Assembly (NCBI GenBank): GCA_964514235.1
Contig: CAZEPV010000006.1
Coordinates: 52,352-116,351, forward strand
From: JAAYRQ01 sp035647235
GTDB lineage: Bacteria; Bacillota; Syntrophomonadia; Syntrophomonadales; Syntrophomonadaceae
Length of the DNA: 64,000 bases
Direction of reading: 5' to 3'
Shown here: positions 25,854 to 35,125 of the stretch, one piece after another
How the letters are laid out: the number at the start of each line of letters is the position of its first letter
How positions within the stretch are numbered: the stretch's first letter is position 1
Position numbers and translations under genes: made by a program
Notes under the pieces: model-generated
The model's database searches: none
Told to the model about the DNA's origin: nothing
What the model saw: only the letters and a program-made list of their open reading frames with translations

Positions 25854-26657
25854 TTAACTCACTTTATTTTCAAGTCTTAATTTATCAGCAATTATGGCAA
25901 TGAATTCAGAGTTGGTAGGTTTTCCTTTTTCACCACTAACAGTATAGCCAAAAAACTTGTTTATTTTGTCTAGGTCTCCTCTGTCCCAAGCAAGTTCAAT
26001 AGCATGTCTTATAGCCCTTTCCACTCGACTAGGAGTCGTATCGTATTTTTGTGCTATAGCTGGATACAATTCCTTAGTAACTGCTCCTAAATAATTAATT
26101 TCTTCTACAACTAGCATGATAGCATCCCTTAGGTACTGATAACCCTTAACATGGGCGGGAACCCCTATTTCATGTATAACCTTAGTTACTTCTACCTCTA
26201 AGTCTTTTGTTGCTGGTGGAGAAACACTGATAGATGCCACTGTAGATCTAGGTTCTGTTTTTGGCTTTATATCGCGGGCTATCTGCCGCACTCTTTCACC
26301 CAAGACTTGTAAATTAAAGGGCTTCAAAATATAATAATCTGCCCCTAATTGCACCGCTTTTTGGGTAATATTTTCCTGGCCAAATGCAGTTAAAATAATA
26401 ACTTTTAAATCATTTTGCAGATTCATTTCATTTAATTTTTCTAATACACCAATACCATCCATATAAGGCATTATTAAGTCTAATATTAAGACTTCTGCTT
26501 CCTGCTTCTCTAAAATTTCTAGGACTTCCAATCCGTTAGTACAAACTTCCACAAGTTCAAAATCTGGTTCATTAGTGAAATAATCCTTGAGTATTCCACA
26601 AAATTCACGATTGTCATCTGCAATTAACACTTTTATACTGCTGCTATCTACCAACAT
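25854..26657 (-). CDS. spo0A: Sporulation transcription factor Spo0A
   Basis: Spo0A is the phosphorelay response regulator that starts sporulation. The receiver domain (residues 8-130) has VLIADDNREF (acid pocket), the phosphoacceptor Asp in LILDLIMPYMDG (near 60), TAFGQEN and YYILKPF with the conserved Lys. The C-terminal effector domain (about 160-265) shows VPAHVKGYQYLRDAI, TPSRVERAIRHAIELAWDRG (recognition helix) and the family end NSEFIAIIADKLRLE. Length 267 is typical. An AGGGGG site precedes the ATG. It follows spoIVB in the conserved order, with a sigma-H-like promoter and a possible self-binding box at 26706-26734. Confidence 0.97.
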   Translation of the reverse strand: MLVDSSSIKVLIADDNREFCGILKDYFTNEPDFELVEVCTNGLEVLEILEKQEAEVLILDLIMPYMDGIGVLEKLNEMNLQNDLKVIILTAFGQENITQKAVQLGADYYILKPFNLQVLGERVRQIARDIKPKTEPRSTVASISVSPPATKDLEVEVTKVIHEIGVPAHVKGYQYLRDAIMLVVEEINYLGAVTKELYPAIAQKYDTTPSRVERAIRHAIELAWDRGDLDKINKFFGYTVSGEKGKPTNSEFIAIIADKLRLENKVS

Positions 26658-26705
26658 AAATTCTAATTCCCCCTCACCTATGAATAATAACTAATTTAAT
26701 ATCTC

Positions 26706-26734
26706 TTTTCGACTGCCAACCAAGATTTTCCTGC
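26706..26734 (-). promoter_or_regulatory. Candidate sigma-H promoter and overlapping Spo0A box upstream of spo0A
   Basis: On the minus strand GCAGGAAAA is followed 12 bases later by GTCGAAA, close to the sigma-H pattern (last base differs from GAAT). The -10 part lies in AGTCGAAAA, one base off the Spo0A box TGTCGAA. It is about 50 bases upstream of the spo0A start, matching the Bacillus arrangement of a sigma-H promoter under Spo0A control. Confidence 0.5.
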
Positions 26735-26808
26735 TTTTTTTTTCTATCAAATTATCTGATAATTACTAAGACAATCGCATATTTATACAAACATTTATCT
26801 ACCTTTTC

Positions 26809-26826
26809 TATCTTTCTAGAAAGATA
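26809..26826. repeat. Perfect 18-base palindrome between spoIVB and spo0A
   Basis: TATCTTTCTAGAAAGATA is a perfect inverted repeat 152 bases upstream of spo0A and 41 bases after the spoIVB stop. With no T-run behind it, it is not a typical terminator; it could be an operator or a weak one. Function unknown. Confidence 0.45.
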
Positions 26827-26866
26827 TTTCTATTAATCTCGGTAAAAGAGGGAAGGACATGACATT

Positions 26867-28192
26867 TTAATTTGTCGAAACAGTCAGATACCTTTGCTCA
26901 AAAGAGGGTAATTCAGACAACATATTATCCATAAAAATACCATACCCCCTGGCAGGATCATTTAAAAATACATGGGTTATGGCCCCCACTATTCTGGAAT
27001 TTTGTATAATAGGGCTACCACTCATGCCTTGGATGATGCCCCCAGTTGTATGCAAAAGCCTAGGATCGGTAATCCTGATTACCATTCCTTTTCCATTTTC
27101 ACGGTCGGGAAAAGTCTTCTCAATTTCGACTTCAAAACGTTCAATATCCTCACCATTAATTACAGTTAATATTTCTGCTTTACCCTCCAACACCTGATGG
27201 GCATATCCCACCTCTATGCTTTCATTAATTATTTGGTTAGATAAATCCATATTAGTAGTACCGAAAATACCGTAATAGGTGTTTTTGCTTATATTACCTG
27301 TAATATCACCTTGGTTATTAAATATTCCTATTTTTTCGCCTGGTTTGCCAGGTTTACCTGGTTTTATAGTATGAATAGATGCAGATACGATTTTACCCTT
27401 TAATACATCTATTCCTTGCTTAGTATCAGCATCCATAATAATATGACCTAAAGCTGCATATTCCTTGGTTTTGGGAATCCAAAAACTCATGGTCCCCACC
27501 CCCACTACACCATCCCGCACATAAAGGCCGATTCTGTTCCTTTGGGTTTCGCCACAAAACTGAGGTTTTACTTGCAACTTTATTGTTTTGTTGCGTCTTT
27601 TTACAGTCAGATTAACTTCTTTAGCTTTTTTTTCGTCTATGATACGGGCTAAATCATTTTCTGTAGTAACATCTTCGCCCTCCACCTGCATGATTAAGTC
27701 CCCTATTTCAATACCTTGGTCTTTAGCTGGATACTGTTTTTCCCCTTTAGTATTTAAAACGGGGGCAAAACCTACTACCATAATACCCCGCGATTGTAAA
27801 ACGACACCGATCGAATGCCCACCCGCAATAACCCTATATGTAGGCATTGATTCAATTGCTATAGATTTTACAGGTATATAACCTAGGAGTTTGAGCTGAA
27901 CATCTACTTTCCCTGGTTTCAAAGCAGCTATTTCGTAACCTGCCTCATTTTTTGTAATGGTTATAGCAGGATCTACGGGGCTAGCAAATACACTTTGGGT
28001 AGGTCCTATAATAGACATTTCTAACTTTTTATCCAGGGCATGGGGAAATTTGAAAGAAATATGACTAGTTTCCCCTACCACTAAACGTTGGGTATCGGGA
28101 AGGGACAATATTGTCCTAACTGAACTAGTAGAGCATAAAGTTATAAATAAAATACTTAAAATGACTCCTAAAATTGGCCTATACTTACGCAA
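26867..28192 (-). CDS. spoIVB: SpoIVB peptidase
   Basis: SpoIVB is the forespore-secreted S55 serine peptidase that cleaves SpoIVFA to trigger pro-sigma-K processing. It has an N-terminal membrane segment (PILGVILSILFITLC), a PDZ domain (about residues 130-225; GIEIGDLIMQVEGEDV) and the S55 domain with GHIIMDADT (catalytic His), the acid later, and the nucleophile in GMSGSPIIQ near 400. I favour a TTG start (28192) that leaves 10 bases after GGAG; the GTG at 28201 is almost touching the ribosome site. 441 residues. Confidence 0.94.
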   Translation of the reverse strand: MRKYRPILGVILSILFITLCSTSSVRTILSLPDTQRLVVGETSHISFKFPHALDKKLEMSIIGPTQSVFASPVDPAITITKNEAGYEIAALKPGKVDVQLKLLGYIPVKSIAIESMPTYRVIAGGHSIGVVLQSRGIMVVGFAPVLNTKGEKQYPAKDQGIEIGDLIMQVEGEDVTTENDLARIIDEKKAKEVNLTVKRRNKTIKLQVKPQFCGETQRNRIGLYVRDGVVGVGTMSFWIPKTKEYAALGHIIMDADTKQGIDVLKGKIVSASIHTIKPGKPGKPGEKIGIFNNQGDITGNISKNTYYGIFGTTNMDLSNQIINESIEVGYAHQVLEGKAEILTVINGEDIERFEVEIEKTFPDRENGKGMVIRITDPRLLHTTGGIIQGMSGSPIIQNSRIVGAITHVFLNDPARGYGIFMDNMLSELPSFEQRYLTVSTN

Positions 28193-28280
28193 ATAATTCA
28201 CTCTCCGCAGACTTGATACTAATTATTGTCTCCTTTAGAAAGTGAATATATACTTATAAGTCATTTATAAAAATACATTA

Positions 28281-28313
28281 AAAAGCCTATATCTTTAAAA
28301 AATATAGGCTTTT
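28281..28313 (-). terminator. Terminator of the MFS-ilvD unit
   Basis: A perfect 12-bp stem (AAAAGCCTATAT with ATATAGGCTTTT) with a 9-base loop lies 35 bases after the ilvD stop and ahead of spoIVB; T-rich flank on the minus strand. Confidence 0.82.
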
Positions 28314-28347
28314 AGTCTACTTGTACAATTAGGTATTTATGGGCTAA

Positions 28348-30006
28348 TTATTCTAAAATAGCCCCCCTCGAAGCCGAGCTGACTAATTTAGCATACCTAG
28401 TCAGCCACCCTTTAGTTATTTTAGGGGCTGGTGCTGTCCAAGCCTCTTTTCTCTTGGTCAGTTCCTCCCCATCTACCAAGAAGTTTAGAGTACGATTGGG
28501 AATATCAATTTCTATAAGATCCCCGTCCTCCACTAATGCAATGGGCCCACCTGCAGATGCTTCTGGGCAGACATGGCCAACTGAACCACCACGGGTGGCT
28601 CCAGAAAATCTGCCATCTGTAACTAATGCTACTTCTTTTTCTATGCCTAAACCAGCTAAAAGGGCAGTTACAGCTATCATTTCCTGCATTCCTGGCCCCC
28701 CTTGAGGCCCTTCATATCTAATAACTATTACATCGCCCTTGCTAATTTTGCCGCCTAAAACGGCATTTTGAGCATCTGTCTCCGAATCGAATACTTTGGC
28801 AGGTCCCTTATGATAAAACATACTAGGATCAACTGCTGCCGCTTTAACTACGGAACCCTCTGGAGCAAGATTACCCCATAATATGGCTAATCCTCCTTCA
28901 TCACTATAGGGGTTACTAAGTGGCCTTACTATTTCATTATTAGTAACTTTAACATCCTGGACATTTTCCGCTAAGGTTTTCCCAGTTACCGTTTTCATGT
29001 TACCATTGATTAAACCGCCATCTAGGGCTAATTTAATTAATGTTGACATACCACCGTTTTTATCTAAGTCCTGCAAATGATAAGGACCCGAAGGTGATAT
29101 ATGGCATACATTAGGTGACTTCTTGCCAATATCATCTATTTGCTTTAGGGTAACTGGGATACCTAGTTCATGCGCAATTGCTGGTAGGTGCAAAACAGTA
29201 TTAGTAGAGCATCCTATCATCATGTCCAAGGTCAAAGCATTTATTATAGTTTCTTCTTTTATAATATCTGAGGGTTTTAAATCCTCATGAAACATGGCGA
29301 CAATTCTTTCCCCAGTCTTTTTGGCCAGGCGCAAGCGAGCTGAATCAATTGCTGGAATGGTGCCATTACCTGGTAATGCCATCCCTAAAATTTCAGTCAT
29401 ACAGTTCATGGAATTAGCCGTAAACATGCCTGAACATGCTCCACAACCAGGACAAGCGTAATCCTCCATTTCCAACAATTCTTCAGGGGTAATTTTTCCC
29501 GCAATAAGTCCCCCAATAGCTTCACCTATATCAATTATACTAATATCTTTTTCTTGGAAATTGCCTGCCATCATAGGGCCGCCAGATATTACAATACTGG
29601 GAATATCCAGACGGGCGGCCGCCATCAAGACTCCAGGAACAATTTTATCGCAACTAGCTACCAATACCAGTGCATCCAGACAATGTGACTCCGCTACCGA
29701 TTCAATGGAATCAGCAATTAATTCCCGAGTAGGCAGGGAATATTTCATGCCAGGATTTCCACATATTATACCATCACATACCCCAATGGCTGGAAAAACC
29801 ATGGGGGTCCCTCCCGCAATCCAAATACCTGCACTTACTGCATCGGTAATGGTATTGAGATTCATGTGTCCAGGAATGATTGTATTAAAAGTATTGCAAA
29901 TCCCTATCCAGGGTTTTTTTATGTCTTCACTAGTAAAACCTAAGGCTTTTAATAATGACCTAGCACTTGTTCGAGTAATACCATCTTTTAATACGTCGCT
30001 TCTCAT
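28348..30006 (-). CDS. ilvD: Dihydroxy-acid dehydratase
   Basis: IlvD is the iron-sulfur enzyme that dehydrates 2,3-dihydroxy-3-methylbutanoate (and the valerate homologue) in valine, leucine and isoleucine synthesis. The 552-residue protein has cluster cysteines in VASCDKIVPG (near residue 118) and CPGCGACSGMFTANSMNC (near 190), plus GCSTNTVLH and GRFSGATRGGSVGHV near 470. It overlaps the upstream MFS gene by 4 bases (ATGA). No other ilv/leu genes are here, so it is an isolated member of the pathway inserted between spoIVB and recN. Confidence 0.95.
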   Translation of the reverse strand: MRSDVLKDGITRTSARSLLKALGFTSEDIKKPWIGICNTFNTIIPGHMNLNTITDAVSAGIWIAGGTPMVFPAIGVCDGIICGNPGMKYSLPTRELIADSIESVAESHCLDALVLVASCDKIVPGVLMAAARLDIPSIVISGGPMMAGNFQEKDISIIDIGEAIGGLIAGKITPEELLEMEDYACPGCGACSGMFTANSMNCMTEILGMALPGNGTIPAIDSARLRLAKKTGERIVAMFHEDLKPSDIIKEETIINALTLDMMIGCSTNTVLHLPAIAHELGIPVTLKQIDDIGKKSPNVCHISPSGPYHLQDLDKNGGMSTLIKLALDGGLINGNMKTVTGKTLAENVQDVKVTNNEIVRPLSNPYSDEGGLAILWGNLAPEGSVVKAAAVDPSMFYHKGPAKVFDSETDAQNAVLGGKISKGDVIVIRYEGPQGGPGMQEMIAVTALLAGLGIEKEVALVTDGRFSGATRGGSVGHVCPEASAGGPIALVEDGDLIEIDIPNRTLNFLVDGEELTKRKEAWTAPAPKITKGWLTRYAKLVSSASRGAILE

Positions 30007-31274
30007 ATACTTATTTCCTCCCCTTCACTATAGTCGGGATGTGAAGCCAAAGCTTTACCACCGATGTTCAAAGCCAATAAAGTAATTATCATAGCAAAAA
30101 TAGCTAATCCTATATAAAGATAAAAAGCTGGTAAATAGCTTCCTGTCTTATCGAAAATAGCTCCCGAAAGGGGCATGCCTATACCTGCTCCTAAGGTATA
30201 GCAAATACTCATTACACCATAAATAACCCCGTAATTTTTCTGTCCAAACATTTCCGCAGTTAAAAGCGGAGGTGGGATAGTCATAATTGCATTAGCAAAA
30301 CCGAAGACTACACCAAATACTACTGCCATCCATGCAAGCTGTGAACCAGTTAATACAAAGGCAGCTAGGGCAAATACAGTAAATATGAAAATAACCCCTA
30401 TCCTAGCACCAAAGCGATCGAATATGGAACCTAAGACGATTTTACCTAACACTAAAACACCCATAAATAGGGCTACTATATTTGCGGCGAAGGCTGGCGA
30501 GTGACCCACATCATTTAAGAATGCTGGCACGTGATGTTGAACACCCATATTCATAACCCCAATTAATAATAGTCCTAAAGCCAAGAACCAGAAACCTGAA
30601 GTCTTTACAGCTTCACCCAAAGCAAAGCCTTTTAAATCTGCGGCAGTTTCGCCGGTTTCAGCGGTATCCCCATATGGGCTTAAGCCCATTTCTGATGGAT
30701 GTATACGGACTAAAAATAGGGCTACAGGAATAGTAGTTATCGCTAAAATGACACCTAATGACATATAAGCAAATTCCCAGCCCCTAATAGTAATTAAATA
30801 GTTGGCAATAGGATTAAATAACATTCCACCTATACCACTACCCGCTAAAGCAATAGCAATGGCCAGTCCCCGTTTTTCTTTAAACCAGTTAGTAACTAAT
30901 AAGGCTACTGGTATAACATGGGTGCCAGCTGAGCCGATGCCTAGCAGAATAGATAGGAGATAGAAATGGATTAATTCAGTTGATTGGGAGTAAAGAAAAA
31001 AGCTAGCTGCTAAAAGAGTTGTGGATATTCCCATGACTACCCTTATATTATATTTACCGAGCAATTTACCCATAAATGGTGCAGCTAGGGCCATAGATAG
31101 ACTAGCAATAGTAAAATATAAGGAAAATGCTCCCCGTTCGAAACCTAGGGATTCAGTTACCGGTTTGAGAAAAACTCCGATAGAATTAATAGCTATACCA
31201 ATCCCAGTAAAAGTTAATAAGAAACACCCTGCCACAATCCACCAACCATAAAAAACCTTAGGCTTATTGTCCAT
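30003..31274 (-). CDS. MFS transporter, OFA (oxalate/formate antiporter-like) family
   Basis: A 423-residue carrier with 12 predicted spans. The N-terminal YGWWIVAGCFLLTF and the loop MGKLLGKYNIRVV (MFS motif A region near residue 62) fit the OFA group, which moves small carboxylates. GSAGTHVIPVALLVTNWFKEKRG (read as VTNWFKEKRGLA near 128) is also typical. A GGGAGGG site precedes the ATG. Overlap with ilvD suggests that the two are co-expressed; export or uptake of a branched-chain keto or hydroxy acid is possible but the substrate is unknown. Confidence 0.85.
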   Translation of the reverse strand: MDNKPKVFYGWWIVAGCFLLTFTGIGIAINSIGVFLKPVTESLGFERGAFSLYFTIASLSMALAAPFMGKLLGKYNIRVVMGISTTLLAASFFLYSQSTELIHFYLLSILLGIGSAGTHVIPVALLVTNWFKEKRGLAIAIALAGSGIGGMLFNPIANYLITIRGWEFAYMSLGVILAITTIPVALFLVRIHPSEMGLSPYGDTAETGETAADLKGFALGEAVKTSGFWFLALGLLLIGVMNMGVQHHVPAFLNDVGHSPAFAANIVALFMGVLVLGKIVLGSIFDRFGARIGVIFIFTVFALAAFVLTGSQLAWMAVVFGVVFGFANAIMTIPPPLLTAEMFGQKNYGVIYGVMSICYTLGAGIGMPLSGAIFDKTGSYLPAFYLYIGLAIFAMIITLLALNIGGKALASHPDYSEGEEISI

Positions 31275-31647
31275 ATATAATCCCTCCCATTAATAATTAC
31301 CTTCCCCATCCAAGCTGCGAGAGTTATTAAGATATTCCCTTATGAAATTAGAAAAATTGCTGGTTCCCCCTTGTTTTTTATCCCCCCCTAAGCTTGTTTA
31401 AGCCATTAATTAAAGATTAAGACAATAAAACTTACTCAGCCTAATAAGTAAAACCTTCGACACATTTGCTAATTTCCCTTCTATTCATAATATTTAATAA
31501 ATTCAAAATAAAGAAGTTCTTTTACTGAAATAAAAAGCTTTACTAGGTAAGTCGTAAAATTTTACTTAGAAAAATAGGACTTAGTTTTTTTATATAAAGA
31601 ATGGGCATGGGAAAGGAAGGGAGGAAAGAAAATAGTTTCTAATCCTT
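31275..31647. other. Intergenic region upstream of the MFS-ilvD unit
   Basis: This 373-base A/T-rich gap has no convincing gene. It should hold the minus-strand promoter for the MFS-ilvD unit and the end of the DUF2225 transcript. I looked for a T-box leader (the usual control of ilv genes) and found no T-box sequence or terminator hairpin. It includes a perfect palindrome, GTAAAATTTTAC, at 31554-31565, which could be an operator or chance in such A/T-rich DNA. Confidence 0.5.
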
Positions 31648-32826
31648 TTATTCATTAGAAATCTTGTTTTTAAGTTCGCTTATCCTATCTTCAGCTTGGC
31701 GGTTTATTACCTTATTACCGCCAGGTTTACGAACTAAAGCATTCCTAAAAAATTTAATCGCTTCTATTTCTTCATCCAGCCTTAAATTTAGTTCGCCTAA
31801 AAGGAGGGCTAGGCGTTGTTCCTGTTCAATAGATGTGTCACGACAACTATTATAATAAGATTCTTTAAACATATCCAAAGCCTGTTTGGAGGCGAATTTA
31901 AACATCTTTTCATCAGCCACATCTTTGTAAAGCCATGAAAGACGCAACCAAACCTTGGCCAGAGCAGTTACATCATTTGTACCCACTTGGATAGATTGCA
32001 TCATAAGATAATAGGCCGCAAATACTTCATCTATCTTTCTAGGCTGGCTAAAATGCAACTTGATTTTATCCTGCAACCGCGCGGCTTGTTCTATGATTTT
32101 TTTCTTATGTGAACTTAATATTTGCTTAAATTCAAAATTAAAATTAGCGTAATAACAATGAGGACAAACCCAAACCATATACCATAAGGGCTCAAAATCA
32201 AAAAACCGTTGACGCATATCATTATCGACTCTATCTAATCTTAGTTTGGAATTGCGTACGCTTTTGACCATGAACCCCTCTCCACAAACTGGACATTCTA
32301 TTTCACGATCAAATAATAGTTCACTATCACTCCCTGGAGCTATTATAAAATAATTTTTATGATTTGGGGGGAAAATAGAACCATCCAAAACTTGTACAGA
32401 TACTTGTGTGGAATCTGATGGGCCACAATCTTCACTTGTAGCTTGTTTGGATCGACTTAGTTCTTCATTTTGTTTACGTAAACGGTTACTCATGCCTTTC
32501 ATAATACGGAAAGCCAAGTTGGGTTGCTGGGCAATAATTCTTTCAAAATTATTTTCGTTGATAGCTAGGACAAAAGTATCTTCTAGGGCTTCTATGTTGG
32601 CACTACGCGGCATGGACTCCAGTAGCGACATTTCCCCAAAAAAGTCTCCCGAAGATAATTCAGTTACCTTTATCGGAAAACCATCAATAGAATTAATATA
32701 GACACCTACCTTGCCTTTAAGAATGATGTACATTTCGTGACCTGCTTCCCCAATATTACATACATTCTCATCTATATTAAATTTCTTTACCTCTCCGAGT
32801 TTGGCTAGCATAGAAATATCTAACAT
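31648..32826 (-). CDS. Cyclic nucleotide-binding domain protein with DUF2225
   Basis: A 392-residue cytoplasmic protein. Residues 1-120 form a CRP-type cNMP-binding barrel (AGHEMYIILKGKVGVYI, then FFGEMSLLESMPRSANIEAL as the phosphate-binding cassette, with the GEMSLL...RSA pattern near 65-78). A DUF2225 region (about 165-330) follows with a zinc ribbon-like CPVCGEGF and CPHCYYANF pair and TPR-like helices at the end. No helix-turn-helix is seen, so it is a sensor protein rather than a CRP regulator. A GGGAGG site precedes the ATG. Its ligand and partners are unknown. Confidence 0.85.
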   Translation of the reverse strand: MLDISMLAKLGEVKKFNIDENVCNIGEAGHEMYIILKGKVGVYINSIDGFPIKVTELSSGDFFGEMSLLESMPRSANIEALEDTFVLAINENNFERIIAQQPNLAFRIMKGMSNRLRKQNEELSRSKQATSEDCGPSDSTQVSVQVLDGSIFPPNHKNYFIIAPGSDSELLFDREIECPVCGEGFMVKSVRNSKLRLDRVDNDMRQRFFDFEPLWYMVWVCPHCYYANFNFEFKQILSSHKKKIIEQAARLQDKIKLHFSQPRKIDEVFAAYYLMMQSIQVGTNDVTALAKVWLRLSWLYKDVADEKMFKFASKQALDMFKESYYNSCRDTSIEQEQRLALLLGELNLRLDEEIEAIKFFRNALVRKPGGNKVINRQAEDRISELKNKISNE

Positions 32827-32965
32827 TTATTTGCCTCCCAAAAGAAAAATTCAAGTTCCCCTATTTGTTTTATTTAATTTATATTCGGTGGTATTCATTA
32901 ATTATCCTGCTATACGAATGGCTAAAGGCCAATATGATTTTTATCTTAAAGGGATAGCTACTTAA

Positions 32966-34642
32966 TTAATCTAGGATAGCTTTGTCTAGCATTTCTCCTG
33001 CATGTTTCAAAGTAATATCGGTATAGTTTTCCCCTCCTAACATGCGGGCTAGTTCTTTAATTTTCTCACTATAGCTCAGGGGTTTTACCGTAGTATAAGT
33101 CTGATTATCTATTACACTTTTTTCTATTAGGAGGTGCTTATTAGCATAGCTAGCCACTTGAGGTGAGTGAGTAACTAATATTACTTGACGGTTTTTGGCT
33201 AATTGTCCTACTTTTTTAGCCATAGCTGATAAGGAAGTCCCGCCTACCCCAACATCTATTTCATCAAAAATAAATGTTGGAATATCATATACCTCGCTTA
33301 AAGCAATTTTAAGGGCCAAAATAAATCGGGATATTTCACCACCTGAAGCAATTTTGGATAAAGGTCTTAGTGGCTCACCAGGATTAGGTGAAAACAAAAA
33401 CTCTATTTTATCTAAACCTTTGGGACTAGGTTTATCAGTAGGCTCAACCTCTACTGCAAATTTTAAATGGGGCATATTGAGTGCAGATAATTCTTCATTT
33501 ACGATTCTTTCTAAAATCAGGCTGGCTTTTTTACGCTTCTCGGTAAGCTCCTGTGCGACTTCAAAATACCTTTGATTTAATTTTACTAATTCATCTTTTA
33601 ATTCTATTTCTTTAGTAGTTCTATTCTCCAAAAATTCTAGTTCGGCTACCGATTTATCATAGTAATCAAGTATTTCCTTAATGCCAGAACCATATTTAGA
33701 TTTAAGTTGGTTAATTTCGTGTAGGCGATCTTCGATTTCCTCCAACAGATTGGGTTCAAAATCTAGAGAATTACGGAATTTAGAAACTTCATGACTAATA
33801 TCCTGCAAAGTGTAGTACATGTTTTCTAAACTAGGTAAAAATGACTTGAGAATATCATCATCTGTAGTATTTATAGCATCAATGGCACACGATATCTGGT
33901 CATAGGCACTATATCTTTGTTCATTGGCATATAAATTTTCTAATATAGTAGTAGCAGTAGTGGCGAGATGCTTAGCATCACGTACCCGTACAGCTAATTG
34001 TGACAGTTCTTCATCTTCCCCTATAGTGAGGTTGGCCATTTCTATTTCATTTATTTGATATTTTAAAAAATCAATTCTTTGTAGTTTTGTACTTTCGTCA
34101 GCTTTTAAGGCTTCGAGTTGGCTACTAATCTGCCTCATTTGCTGGTATAAATTATTAACTGCATCTAAGGACAAGATGATGTCACTTGCGAAGTTGTCAA
34201 CGTAGTCTAAATAATTTTCCGTTTTCAGTATAGTTAAGTGATCATGCTGAAGGTGCATATCTAATAAGAAACTGCTTAATTCCCTTAGAGTACCTATATT
34301 AATAGTCCGTCCATTAACTCTGGCTAGACTCCTACCCTGGGGCAGAATTTCGCGACTAAGGATGAGTGGTTCTTCCACATTATCTATAAGGCCGTTTTCC
34401 TCCAAAAAATGAACTAAAGACGGATAATCGCCGATATCGAAAACCGCTTCAACTATGGCTTTTTCCTCCTCATCCCTAATAAGGTCGCTTTTAAGACGAT
34501 CACCAGCTACTAAGCCAAGTGCATCCACGATTATAGATTTACCAGCACCAGTTTCCCCAGTTAATACGTTTAAACCTTGATTGAATTCGATACGTAAATT
34601 TTCAATTAAAACGAAATTACTGATATAAATTTCTATTAACAT
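32966..34642 (-). CDS. recN: DNA repair protein RecN
   Basis: RecN is an SMC-like ATPase recruited early to double-strand breaks. The 558-residue protein has Walker A TGETGAGKSIIVDAL (near residue 29), long central coiled coils (about 150-350), the signature region LRPLSKIASGGEISRFILALK (SGGEISR near 430) and Walker B FIFDEIDVGVGG (near 463). It closes the long nusB-dxs-argR operon, 30 bases after argR, as in Bacillus (argR-recN). Confidence 0.96.
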   Translation of the reverse strand: MLIEIYISNFVLIENLRIEFNQGLNVLTGETGAGKSIIVDALGLVAGDRLKSDLIRDEEEKAIVEAVFDIGDYPSLVHFLEENGLIDNVEEPLILSREILPQGRSLARVNGRTINIGTLRELSSFLLDMHLQHDHLTILKTENYLDYVDNFASDIILSLDAVNNLYQQMRQISSQLEALKADESTKLQRIDFLKYQINEIEMANLTIGEDEELSQLAVRVRDAKHLATTATTILENLYANEQRYSAYDQISCAIDAINTTDDDILKSFLPSLENMYYTLQDISHEVSKFRNSLDFEPNLLEEIEDRLHEINQLKSKYGSGIKEILDYYDKSVAELEFLENRTTKEIELKDELVKLNQRYFEVAQELTEKRKKASLILERIVNEELSALNMPHLKFAVEVEPTDKPSPKGLDKIEFLFSPNPGEPLRPLSKIASGGEISRFILALKIALSEVYDIPTFIFDEIDVGVGGTSLSAMAKKVGQLAKNRQVILVTHSPQVASYANKHLLIEKSVIDNQTYTTVKPLSYSEKIKELARMLGGENYTDITLKHAGEMLDKAILD

Positions 34643-34672
34643 AAGACCCCTTCTTATCTAATGTAGATTCCC

Positions 34673-35125
34673 TTATTCCTTTATCAGGCTTTCAAATCCC
34701 TGCAATACTTTTTCTACATCCTTAGCTGGTTTGACTACTACGAGAATGGTATCATCCCCAGCTACACTGCCTAATATATGGGGATCTCCTGCATTATCAA
34801 TTACAGATGCCACTGATTGAGCAGCCCCAGGCATAGTCTTAATCACTATTATATTTTCACTATAATCGAGATTAATTACCGAATCCTTAAAGACCCTTAT
34901 CATTCGCTGTTCCGTCCCTTTGAGTGTAGTTGTTTCAGGCATTGCATAGCGGTAACTATCTTGATCGGGCACCTTAACTAATTGTAATTCTTTTATATCC
35001 CTGGAAACAGTAGCTTGGGTAACATTATAGCCTTCATTCCTTAATACTTTGCCCAATTCTTCCTGAGTAGTAATACGCTGATTAGATATTATATCCATTA
35101 TAGCAAACTGTCTACGTAGCTTCAT
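34673..35125 (-). CDS. argR: Arginine repressor
   Basis: ArgR/AhrC is a hexameric regulator of arginine genes. The 150-residue protein has the N-terminal winged helix (RRQFAIMDIISNQRITTQEEL, then VTQATVSRDIKELQLVK near residues 35-51) and the C-terminal arginine-binding domain (PGAAQSVASVIDNA and VAGDDTILVV near 115-133). It overlaps the methyltransferase gene by 4 bases and precedes recN, the conserved order. Confidence 0.95.
   Translation of the reverse strand: MKLRRQFAIMDIISNQRITTQEELGKVLRNEGYNVTQATVSRDIKELQLVKVPDQDSYRYAMPETTTLKGTEQRMIRVFKDSVINLDYSENIIVIKTMPGAAQSVASVIDNAGDPHILGSVAGDDTILVVVKPAKDVEKVLQGFESLIKE

Noticed and set aside
31275..31647. A T-box or attenuator leader upstream of the MFS-ilvD unit
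   Set aside because: I saw no T-box sequence, specifier stem or terminator hairpin in the gap.
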